The position numbers and the translations under genes are program-made. From contig JAAVAF010000016.1 in the NCBI GenBank assembly GCA_014804225.1, positions 1 through 9,935 on the forward strand: a stretch of 9,935 nucleotides of DNA, given 5' to 3'. The stretch's first letter is position 1. Every line of letters begins with the position of its first letter. This DNA is from Lachnospiraceae bacterium. GTDB taxonomy: Bacteria; Bacillota; Clostridia; Lachnospirales; Lachnospiraceae. A model generated the notes under the pieces. That model had not been told where the DNA came from, did no database searches, and saw nothing but the letters and a program-made list of their open reading frames with translations. Shown piece by piece: positions 1-5,237 of this stretch.

Positions 1-720
1 CGCTCTTACTCCTATGCTCTGCACCGTGCTTGGTATTCTCAGTGTTCCGGGGTTTACCGCTCCTGTACTAAGCTTCTCTCCAAGCGCCGCACCGTAAAAC
101 GCCTCTCTGCCTATTGTTTCAAGCCCCTCATTTAAATCCACTGAAACCAGGCTGCTGCAACCATAAAATGCATTTGTCCCTATTGTTCTTACGGATGAGG
201 AAAAGGTAACGGTTTTTATCGTCTTATTGTCCTCAAATGCACGTGATTGAATTGTTACAACGCCTTCTGGTATTACAATATCTACATCTGTGCCTGTGTA
301 ACTTGTCAATACACCATCACTAATAACAAAATCCGAATCGGAACTTACTGTAAGATCTGCCGCCGATTCTGTCGTTTCTGTCTGTTCTTCCTCCGCATCT
401 GTACTTTCATCCACGCTTTCCGATTCTATGGTTTCTTCCTGCGAAACTGCGCTCTCGATGGACTCTTTTGCATCTTCCGATCCGGTTTCCGTTTGTACAT
501 CGTTCTTGGTTTCCGATATCGACTCCTCCGATCTCTCGTTCTCGGTATCGGTCAAAGGTGTTTTTTCATTTTCTGTCAATGACTCCGTATCCTGATAAGT
601 TTCCTCGACCATTCCCTCCGCCTGCGCCGCAGATACCGTCATCGGCAGTTCTGTAGTAAGCATTGCCATCGACAATGTCATCGCTAAAAATTGTTTGAAT
701 CTTCTTGTTGTTTTTCTCAT
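1..720 (-). CDS. BspA-like leucine-rich-repeat surface protein, N-terminal part (runs off left edge)
   Basis: An uninterrupted minus-strand frame runs from the ATG at 718-720 to base 1, giving 240 codons with no stop. The protein is therefore partial at its C-terminus. GGAGGAG lies five bases upstream of the ATG. Residues 1 to about 33 form a signal peptide: a basic MRKTTRRFK start, a hydrophobic core, then a VSAAQA cleavage region. Residues 35-120 are an acidic linker rich in Glu, Thr and Ser with almost no hydrophobic residues, as expected for an extended cell-surface spacer. From about residue 130 the sequence takes the BspA/LRR_5 (PF13306) form: GVLTSYTGTDVDIVIPEGV, then repeats of the type TIGTNAFYGCSSLVSVDL and ETIGREAFYG. 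Such proteins in gut Clostridia are secreted and often tied to adhesion or carbohydrate or wall binding. The anchor and any C-terminal domain lie outside the window. Family assignment is firm; the role is inferred from the family. Confidence 0.9.
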   Translation of the reverse strand, partial: MRKTTRRFKQFLAMTLSMAMLTTELPMTVSAAQAEGMVEETYQDTESLTENEKTPLTDTENERSEESISETKNDVQTETGSEDAKESIESAVSQEETIESESVDESTDAEEEQTETTESAADLTVSSDSDFVISDGVLTSYTGTDVDIVIPEGVVTIQSRAFEDNKTIKTVTFSSSVRTIGTNAFYGCSSLVSVDLNEGLETIGREAFYGAALGEKLSTGAVNPGTLRIPSTVQSIGVRA

Positions 721-873
721 GTTCTCCTCCATTCATACACATTTCACTATGTTGCATGATTACTCTGTCTTTACTTTTTTGGTCATCGCTCCCATAAAGC
801 CGCCATTTCCGGTGACTGTTACTTCAATCGTATTTTGTAGAACATTGTAGTCTATTTGGGATTTTGTACAGAT

Positions 874-1021
874 ATTATACCATAATTGCTTCGCAATTAC
901 GGTATTTTTATGCCCATTCGGGCGTAGTATAATGTCTATCGACATTATACCATAATTGCTTCGCAATTATGGTATGTTTATGCCCATTCGGGCGTAGTAT
1001 AATGTCTATCGACATTATACC
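874..1021. repeat. Two tandem 70-bp copies of a palindrome-rich intergenic repeat
   Basis: Bases 874-943 and 944-1013 are direct copies that differ at only two positions (C900/T970 and T906/G976). The first eight bases of a third copy follow at 1014-1021. Each copy carries three dyads. One has 13-bp arms around a TTC loop (877-889 with 893-905, one mismatch; 947-959 with 963-975, perfect). One is a GC-rich stem of seven pairs including one G-T wobble, with an ATTC loop (909-915 with 920-926). One has perfect 10-bp arms, GTATAATGTC and GACATTATAC, with a TATC loop (927-936 with 941-950, and 997-1006 with 1011-1020). The last dyad spans the copy junction and shares bases with the first dyad of the next copy, so the two folds compete. 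It resembles a REP/MITE-like intergenic repeat family, but I cannot name one. Confidence 0.9.
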
Positions 1022-1043
1022 TTGATGAATCTATTTATGCAAC

Positions 1044-1079
1044 TCCTCATAATTGTGAGGATTTTCATATTTATGAGGA
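1044..1079. promoter_or_regulatory. TGAGGA half-sites upstream of the xre-like gene (possible operator)
   Basis: TCCTCA (1044-1049) and TGAGGA (1056-1061) form an inverted repeat around a 6-base centre and are followed by TTTTC. A third TGAGGA lies in direct orientation at 1074-1079. Cro/CI-type proteins commonly bind such dyads in their own promoters, so self-regulation is possible. The arms could equally be a weak hairpin, and the 1074 copy could serve as a ribosome site for the TTG at 1090. Confidence 0.35.
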
Positions 1080-1110
1080 CATAATAAGATTGATACAAGA
1101 AGGTGATGCG

Positions 1111-1311
1111 ATGATTGTTTACAAACCCTTATGGAATACACTAGAAGAAAAAGGCATATCAACATATAAGCTCGAACACAAATATGGAATGAGCAAATCC
1201 ATGATACATAAGCTGAAGCATAACCAAAGCATAACCATGATTACACTTAATCAGCTATGTCAAATGTTCCAATGCGATATTACAGATGTTATAAAATATA
1301 TTGAAGATTAA
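1111..1311 (+). CDS. Small Cro/CI (XRE)-type helix-turn-helix regulator
   Basis: This 66-residue protein consists almost entirely of one HTH domain of the HTH_26 (PF13443, YozG-like) type. A start MIVYKPLWNTLEEKGIS leads to a helix-turn-helix at about residues 18-42 (TYKLEHKYGMSKSMIHKLKH). A conserved tail follows, TLNQLCQMFQCDITDVIKYI, typical of the family. I chose ATG 1111 over the in-frame TTG at 1090 because AAGGTGA lies just upstream and family members normally start with M-I/V-V-Y-K-P-L-W. The alternative start would add seven residues and could use TGAGGA at 1074-1079. It has no dimerisation or sensor domain beyond the HTH. The neighbours give no clear target: a repeat lies upstream and a transposase remnant downstream. 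Autoregulation through the TGAGGA sites is a guess. Confidence 0.85.
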   Translation: MIVYKPLWNTLEEKGISTYKLEHKYGMSKSMIHKLKHNQSITMITLNQLCQMFQCDITDVIKYIED

Positions 1312-1321
1312 ATGGCCATAA

Positions 1322-1589
1322 CATCTACATATTATATTAAATCCGATTGAGCTGGGTAAAGAATTTGATGATAAAACCTTTGTCCTTGATGTCAAAGTGC
1401 TTCTTAATGACACAAGTGTCATAAATCTTGATTCTAGACTTTTCCCCATTCCCCGATTACCCTGCGTTTTATGCCACGAATAAAATGATGAACATTGAAA
1501 AATATTATATTTATAATGACAACTTTACTTTAAATGTGTTAGACTTAAGTTACATATCGCACAGCAAACTATGGAATACGAATCATTAA
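1322..1589 (+). pseudogene. Decayed Rpn-type PD-(D/E)XK nuclease/'transposase' remnant
   Basis: Two stretches in different frames look like pieces of one Rpn-family (recombination-promoting nuclease) protein. The first (1322-1429) reads ILNPIELGKEFDDKTFVLDV followed by KVLLNDTSVINL, the early nuclease core containing the first catalytic Asp. The second (1431 to about 1556, another frame) reads ILDFSPFPDYPAFYATNKMM and then YNDNFTLNVLDL, which matches the downstream part of the same family. The stretch between INL and ILDF, which should carry the Glu of the active site and several dozen residues, is missing, and the N-terminus and C-terminal half are absent. The first frame stops at TAA 1481-1483 and the second at TAA 1587-1589. 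The gene is clearly dead. Family recognition is from memory of the conserved motifs. Confidence 0.72.
1489..1517 (+). promoter_or_regulatory. Candidate promoter for the GH114 lipoprotein gene
   Basis: TGAACA (1489-1494, four of six to the -35 consensus) lies 17 bases from a perfect TATAAT (1512-1517). Transcription would begin near 1524, about 80 bases before the ATG at 1605. The promoter lies inside the decayed Rpn sequence, so the lipoprotein gene may have taken over transposase-derived DNA as its upstream region. This is sequence match only. Confidence 0.4.
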
Positions 1590-1604
1590 TACACGGAGTC
1601 CAAA

Positions 1605-2429
1605 ATGAAAAAAATAATCTGTCTATTCATCATACTATCCTTCTCCTTTTTCACAACTGCCTGCAACACCAGCGTGGAAAGTTTTTCCCAAAAAGAAAAG
1701 GACTACGGAGTATTTCTCAGCATCGACGCTTCTGAGATGGAAAAACTAAACGGCTATCAAACCGTTGTAATCGACGCACAATACTTCTCCAAACAGGACA
1801 TCCAAACCTTGCACAAAAACGGAACTGTTGTATACACCTACCTTAATATAGGCTCCATCGAAAATTTCAGGGATTACTACTCGACGTACAAATCCCTCAC
1901 ACTCGGAGATTATGAAAACTGGGAAGAGGAAAAATGGATTGACGTATCCAATAAACAATGGCAAACCTTTATCGCAAATCTGTCAAACAGCCTTTTGGAA
2001 AAAGAGGTTGATGGGTTTTTCATCGACAACTGCGATGTGTATTATTATCAGCCAACCGAAGAAATCTTTCTGGGACTTTCTGAAATTTTGCGTGGCATCA
2101 AAACATCAGGCAAAAAGGTCATCATAAACGGCGGCAACACCTACATCACGCGCTACCGTGAAACTTACGGCTCCGCAAAAAACATCATGACCGCCGTTAA
2201 TCAAGAAGAAGTATTCAGCATCTATGACTTCGACGCTTCCGCCTGTGAAACAAACACAGATGAAGAAAAAGCCTATTTCTGCGACTATATAGAAGCATGC
2301 AGTGCCGACGGAATGGACGTATATCTTTTAGAATACACCACGGACCGCAAACTCATTACACAAATTGAAACCTACTGCAAAGAAAAAGGCTTTCGTTATT
2401 ACATATCCGATTCTATAGAGTTAGATTAG
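1605..2429 (+). CDS. GH114-like (endo-alpha-1,4-polygalactosaminidase fold) lipoprotein
   Basis: This 274-residue protein begins with a short lysine-led hydrophobic signal and a lipobox-like TTAC, with Cys20 as the probable lipidated residue. It should be exported and tethered to the outer face of the membrane. The Thr at -3 of the lipobox is unusual, so lipidation is likely but not certain. The rest resembles the TIM-barrel family GH114 (PF03537, TM1410-like): YGVFLSID at 34-41, VVYTYLNIGSIE at 75-86, GFFIDNCDVYY at 137-147, VIINGGN at 172-178, EEVFS at 201-205 and a late LLEYT at 241-245. Acidic residues in the GFFIDNCD and LEYT strands are candidate active-site positions. Known family members cleave galactosamine-rich polysaccharide; the substrate here is unknown. 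The start is supported by CGGAG six to seven bases upstream. It converges with the vanY-type gene, with 11 bases between stops. Confidence 0.8.
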   Translation: MKKIICLFIILSFSFFTTACNTSVESFSQKEKDYGVFLSIDASEMEKLNGYQTVVIDAQYFSKQDIQTLHKNGTVVYTYLNIGSIENFRDYYSTYKSLTLGDYENWEEEKWIDVSNKQWQTFIANLSNSLLEKEVDGFFIDNCDVYYYQPTEEIFLGLSEILRGIKTSGKKVIINGGNTYITRYRETYGSAKNIMTAVNQEEVFSIYDFDASACETNTDEEKAYFCDYIEACSADGMDVYLLEYTTDRKLITQIETYCKEKGFRYYISDSIELD

Positions 2430-2437
2430 TCTAACTC
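2418..2437. terminator. Hairpin between convergent GH114 and vanY-type genes
   Basis: GAGTTAGA (2418-2425) and TCTAACTC (2430-2437) pair perfectly over eight bases with loop TTAG. The loop holds the TAG stop of the lipoprotein gene. It sits exactly between two converging genes and may act as a compact two-way terminator. Neither side has a strong T tract; the plus side continues with ATTTCAATATTTC. Confidence 0.45.
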
Positions 2438-2440
2438 ATT

Positions 2441-3154
2441 TCAATATTTCTCTAAATATTCCTCCAGACAAACCCCACTGCGGTAAATCTCCGCAGCCGC
2501 CGCTTTCCCGACATAACGATAATGCCACGGCTCATTTCTAATTCCCGTAATCTCTATTTTATCTTCGGGATATCGTTTAATAAACCCAAACCGATAACTA
2601 TTTTCATCAAGCCAATCATAAACCTCACTCCCCACAGAATGCACACCATCTGCATTAATATCCACACTAATCCCCAACTGATGCTCACTCGTGCCAACCG
2701 CCGCAACCCAAATTTCCGCTTTTTCTTTCGCTTCCTGTAATGAATATCCCTCTACCAAATACGCCGCAATCTTTTCGTCCATAAGACTCTGCTGCTTTTT
2801 GGCTGTCCGATAACCCGACGCCACTACGGGATAAATCCCTTCACTCCTTGCCGTATCAAACATTTCCTGTAATGCGGGATAAATGCGCCTGTCCACGCAC
2901 TGCCCGTTTGACAGCTCTACCAGCTCCACCTCATAATCATCGGGAATACCATGCTCCTTATTCACCAAAATCAGACACCACTCCTCCTCCGCAATCTCTT
3001 CTTTCATATCCACCTTCTCTGCGGATGAAAAGGAAACCTCCGGAACACTTGGCAAATGTGTCGCATATATGTTTAATATTGCCACTGCCAGTGCCAGTGC
3101 CAGCGATATTATAGCAAAAATTCCAAACTGTAAAATAAAAGATCTTTTACGCAT
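2441..3154 (-). CDS. vanY: Membrane-anchored VanY-type D-alanyl-D-alanine carboxypeptidase (M15B)
   Basis: The 237-residue protein has a single N-terminal membrane anchor (residues 6-29) with a short basic cytoplasmic start, so the enzyme domain lies outside the membrane. The peptidase part carries the M15B zinc motifs: SGYRT at 113-117, TSEHQLGISVDI at 155-166 (zinc ligands His158 and Asp165), and EPWHYRYVG at 208-216 (catalytic Glu208, ligand His211). Family enzymes remove the terminal D-Ala from peptidoglycan pentapeptide precursors, which lowers glycopeptide targets and limits 4-3 crosslinking. A strong ribosome site (GGGAGGGGGAG) precedes the ATG by five bases. The gene diverges from the vanR-like gene, with a 252-base shared control region that holds VanR-like boxes. 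Length is typical of clostridial VanY homologues and shorter than enterococcal VanY. The symbol marks the family and does not prove a resistance role. Confidence 0.88.
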   Translation of the reverse strand: MRKRSFILQFGIFAIISLALALAVAILNIYATHLPSVPEVSFSSAEKVDMKEEIAEEEWCLILVNKEHGIPDDYEVELVELSNGQCVDRRIYPALQEMFDTARSEGIYPVVASGYRTAKKQQSLMDEKIAAYLVEGYSLQEAKEKAEIWVAAVGTSEHQLGISVDINADGVHSVGSEVYDWLDENSYRFGFIKRYPEDKIEITGIRNEPWHYRYVGKAAAAEIYRSGVCLEEYLEKY

Positions 3155-3183
3155 AGAAACTCCCCCTCCCTTATTCGATCATC

Positions 3184-3192
3184 ATCTTATCA
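3184..3192 (-). promoter_or_regulatory. Candidate extended -10 promoter of the vanY-type gene
   Basis: On the minus strand TGATAAGAT gives a TGn-extended -10 (TAAGAT, 3184-3189) about 30 bases before the ATG. No good -35 is seen 17 bases upstream. This would fit a promoter that needs an activator bound further upstream, for instance at the boxes at 3232-3254. Confidence 0.35.
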
Positions 3193-3231
3193 AACAACCA
3201 TTTGGGGAATTTTAAAATAAAATAATTTCTT

Positions 3232-3254
3232 TCCTAAGAAAATATTAAGAAATT
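3232..3254 (+). promoter_or_regulatory. Tandem VanR-like operator boxes
   Basis: TCCTAAGAAAAT (3232-3243) and TATTAAGAAATT (3243-3254) are direct repeats with their TAAGAAA cores exactly 11 bases apart, one helical turn, as expected for an OmpR-family dimer. The 12-base site reported for enterococcal VanR is TCGTANGAAANT as I remember it. The two boxes match nine and eight of its ten defined positions. The second box covers the place where a -35 should be, upstream of the extended -10 at 3268-3276. A weaker inverted match lies at 3224-3235. Confidence 0.62.
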
Positions 3255-3267
3255 TTTCTTTTGGATT

Positions 3268-3276
3268 TGGTATGAT
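3268..3276 (+). promoter_or_regulatory. Extended -10 promoter of the vanR-vanS operon
   Basis: TGGTATGAT is a TGn-extended -10 (TATGAT at 3271-3276). The hexamer 17 bases upstream (AGAAAT) does not resemble a -35, and the VanR-like boxes occupy that region. This arrangement is typical of activator-dependent, autoregulated promoters. Transcription would start near 3283, right at the foot of the first leader hairpin. Confidence 0.5.
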
Positions 3277-3283
3277 AAAAATA

Positions 3284-3350
3284 GCGTCGCTCGGCAGCGA
3301 CGCATTAAGAGAATGCAATATAAAATCCGAAGATTTTATATCACATTCTC
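3284..3350 (+). promoter_or_regulatory. Two tandem hairpins in the vanR leader
   Basis: The first hairpin is GC-rich: GCGTCGCT (3284-3291) pairs with AGCGACGC (3296-3303) around CGGC. The second has 19-base arms, GAGAATGCAATATAAAATC (3309-3327) with 3332-3350, around a CGAA loop and with two adjacent mismatches. Flanking TTAA on both sides can extend it. Neither is followed by a T tract, so simple termination is unlikely. They may protect the 5' end of the mRNA, be a repeat-family insertion, or gate expression. The ribosome site at about 3392-3398 lies downstream and is not sequestered. Confidence 0.6.
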
Positions 3351-3406
3351 CTTAAATGATTCACATTGTCGCAATTATCTATAAAAAACAAAGGGGGGGT
3401 TCCATA

Positions 3407-4105
3407 TTGAACAGCATTCTTGTCGTAGACGATGAACCGGAAATTACAGATTTAATCGAACTTTATCTGACAAACGAAAACTACACCGTTCACAAATTTT
3501 ATTCCGGCAAAGACGCCGTCAAATTTATAGACGAAAACGAACCAGATCTTGCCATTTTGGATATTATGCTGCCGGATATCAACGGTTTTAAAATCTGCCA
3601 GCATATACGCGAAAAGCATACTTACCCGATTATTATGCTAACTGCAAAGGACGAAGAAATCGACAAAATCACAGGTCTGTCCTTCGGCGCGGACGATTAC
3701 ATCACAAAGCCCTTCCGTCCGCTCGAAATGGTTGCAAGAGTAAAGGCACAGCTACGCAGATACAAAACGTATAATCAGCAAAATGCCACAGAATCGGACT
3801 TTATTCTCACACATTTAGGATTAATCCTTAATATCAAAACACACGAATGCACCCTGAATGAAAAACCACTTATTTTGACGCCGACGGAGTTCAACATTCT
3901 TCGCATCTTACTGGAACACAAAGGCGAAGTCGTAAGCGCAGAAGGATTATTCCATGAAATCTGGCAGGACGAATATTACAGCAAAAGTAACAATACTATC
4001 ACCGTCCACATCCGGCACTTGCGCGAAAAAATGAATGATACCATCGACAATCCAAAATACATCAAAACGATATGGGGAGTGGGATATAAAATTGAAAGCA
4101 GATAA
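3407..4105 (+). CDS. vanR: VanR-type response regulator (OmpR/PhoB family)
   Basis: The 232-residue protein has a receiver domain (1 to about 118) and a winged-helix DNA-binding domain (about 130-232). Receiver residues are intact: acidic pocket D8-D9, phospho-acceptor Asp52 in LAILDIMLPD, Thr79 in PIIMLTAKD and Lys101 in DDYITKPFRP. The C-terminal part carries LTPTEFNILRIL, LFHEIWQDEY and the recognition-helix region SNNTITVHIRHLREKMNDTI, then YIKTIWGVGYKIE. Long runs appear identical to enterococcal VanR as I remember it. It should bind tandem boxes when phosphorylated by VanS. I chose TTG 3407 because a run of seven G lies seven bases upstream and the product starts like the family (MNSILVVDDEPE). 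The in-frame ATG at 3356 sits just past a leader hairpin, with no ribosome site, and would add 17 residues of no family likeness. The downstream vanS start overlaps its end. Confidence 0.92.
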   Translation: MNSILVVDDEPEITDLIELYLTNENYTVHKFYSGKDAVKFIDENEPDLAILDIMLPDINGFKICQHIREKHTYPIIMLTAKDEEIDKITGLSFGADDYITKPFRPLEMVARVKAQLRRYKTYNQQNATESDFILTHLGLILNIKTHECTLNEKPLILTPTEFNILRILLEHKGEVVSAEGLFHEIWQDEYYSKSNNTITVHIRHLREKMNDTIDNPKYIKTIWGVGYKIESR

Positions 4106-5237
4106 AAATGAAAATAAAAAATCGACACAAAAAACAGATTATTCACAGTTGAAAACCAAAATGCTTTTTCAACTGATAGGCATGATCTTGATTGCGCTGC
4201 TTGCCACATATACGATTTATAATTTCATTTGGCACAATCAGGGCGGCAACTGGGTTGTTTCCATGTTGTGGCGCAATTTTGGCATTGATTCCGATATCGG
4301 AAGGTACCTCTATACCAAGCTGTTCCGCAATCACACAGAATTTATATGGGCGGCAACCATCATCATTATTTTCCTTGTACTGCTTGTTTATCTTCTAAAT
4401 AAGTTTACTGCTTATTTTGACCTTATCAGTCAAGGAATTGACGCATTGCTGAATGATAAAAACGAAATCTCTCTTCCTCCGGAAATATCCGTCATTGAGA
4501 GAAAACTAAACATGGTTCGGCAAACCCTGCAACAACGCTCTATGGAAGCGCAGTCTGCCGAACAGCGAAAAAACGATTTGGTTATGTATTTAGCACATGA
4601 TATCCGCACGCCGCTGACTTCCGTTATTGGCTACCTGAGCCTTTTGGAAGAAGCGCCCGACATGCCGATACAACAACGGGCAAAGTATGTCCATATCACA
4701 CTGGAAAAAGCTTATCGTCTGGAAAAAATGATTAACGAATTTTTTGAGATCACACGCTATAATTTGCAACAGATTACCTTACAAAAAGAAACGATTGATT
4801 TATATTATATGCTTATGCAGCTTACCGACGAACTTTCGCCTATTCTTGCCGAAAACGGAAATACCGTTGTTCTTCATGCCGACGAAAATCTGTCTGTCCG
4901 TGGTGATTCTGACAAGCTGGCACGGGTATTTAACAATGTCCTGAAAAACGCTGCCGCTTACAGCTTTCCCAATACCGAAATTATCCTGTCCGCCGAAGAA
5001 AAGGATAATGAAATTATCATCACGTTCCAAAACAAAGGAAAAACCATTCCACGGGAAAAGCTGTCCACGATTTTTGAAAAATTTTACCGCTTAGACGAGG
5101 CACGCACCTCCAATACAGGAGGCGCAGGACTTGGGCTTGCCATCGCAAAAGAAATTGTAAACTTACACGGCGGAAGCATCACTGCAAGCAGTGAAGGAGA
5201 AACAATATCTTTTGTCATACGTCTGCCTTTATCATAG
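4092..5237 (+). CDS. vanS: VanS-type sensor histidine kinase
   Basis: The 381-residue protein matches the size of enterococcal VanS (about 384). It has two membrane segments (about 24-46 and 84-103) around a short outside loop of about 37 residues, then a linker/HAMP-like helix region. The dimerisation domain has the H box EQRKNDLVMYLAHDIRTPLT with the phosphorylated His169. The ATPase domain has an N box at 276-288 (ARVFNNVLKNAAA), NKGKTIP in place of a classic G1 box as in other VanS proteins, an F-box region IFEKFYRLDEA and a G2 box GGAGLGLA at 343-350. It would phosphorylate VanR, and dephosphorylate it when no signal is present. I place the start at TTG 4092, overlapping vanR by 14 bases, with GTGGGA seven bases upstream. 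The in-frame ATG 4035 would overlap vanR by 71 bases and lacks a ribosome site. The gene ends tail to tail with the GNAT gene. Confidence 0.9.
   Translation: MKADKNENKKSTQKTDYSQLKTKMLFQLIGMILIALLATYTIYNFIWHNQGGNWVVSMLWRNFGIDSDIGRYLYTKLFRNHTEFIWAATIIIIFLVLLVYLLNKFTAYFDLISQGIDALLNDKNEISLPPEISVIERKLNMVRQTLQQRSMEAQSAEQRKNDLVMYLAHDIRTPLTSVIGYLSLLEEAPDMPIQQRAKYVHITLEKAYRLEKMINEFFEITRYNLQQITLQKETIDLYYMLMQLTDELSPILAENGNTVVLHADENLSVRGDSDKLARVFNNVLKNAAAYSFPNTEIILSAEEKDNEIIITFQNKGKTIPREKLSTIFEKFYRLDEARTSNTGGAGLGLAIAKEIVNLHGGSITASSEGETISFVIRLPLS

Larger units (their letters stand above)
721..1110. other. Intergenic stretch between divergent bspA-like and xre-like genes
   Basis: This 390-base gap holds three things. 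At 760-873 on the minus strand there is a codon-like stretch ending in TAA (760-762) that may be the 3' end of a lost gene; its last residues read GNGGFMGAMTKKVKTE and I do not recognise the family. At 874-1021 lies the tandem palindromic repeat listed separately. At 1044-1079 lie the TGAGGA half-sites listed separately. I see no convincing -35/-10 pair for either flanking gene. TATAAT does occur on both strands inside the repeat palindromes at about 928-933 and 944-949, and again 70 bases later. Confidence 0.6.

Noticed and set aside
247..582. Plus-strand 111-codon open frame rich in Cys, Phe and Arg
   Set aside because: It lies opposite the coding strand of the BspA-like gene; its composition is that of a reversed acidic linker and there is no ribosome site.
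760..966. Intact 68-residue minus-strand gene
   Set aside because: Its first half is translated from the tandem palindromic repeat and its start has no ribosome site; only the last part might be a gene remnant.
874..1021. CRISPR array
   Set aside because: The 70-base units follow one another directly with no spacers and no nearby cas genes; the unit is too long and has multiple dyads.
1255..1449. Minus-strand 64-codon frame
   Set aside because: It overlaps the xre-like gene and the Rpn remnant in antisense, and the plus-strand translation has clear family motifs.
3356..3406. 17-residue N-terminal extension of VanR from ATG 3356
   Set aside because: There is no ribosome site (CTCCTT precedes it), the added residues are unlike the family, and TTG 3407 has a run of G at the right distance.
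4035..4091. 19-residue N-terminal extension of VanS from ATG 4035
   Set aside because: It would overlap vanR by 71 bases with no ribosome site, and the residues simply reflect the conserved vanR 3' end read in another frame.
2441..5237. Complete vancomycin resistance cluster
   Set aside because: Only regulators and a carboxypeptidase are present; no dehydrogenase, ligase or dipeptidase is found in the window, so resistance cannot be claimed.
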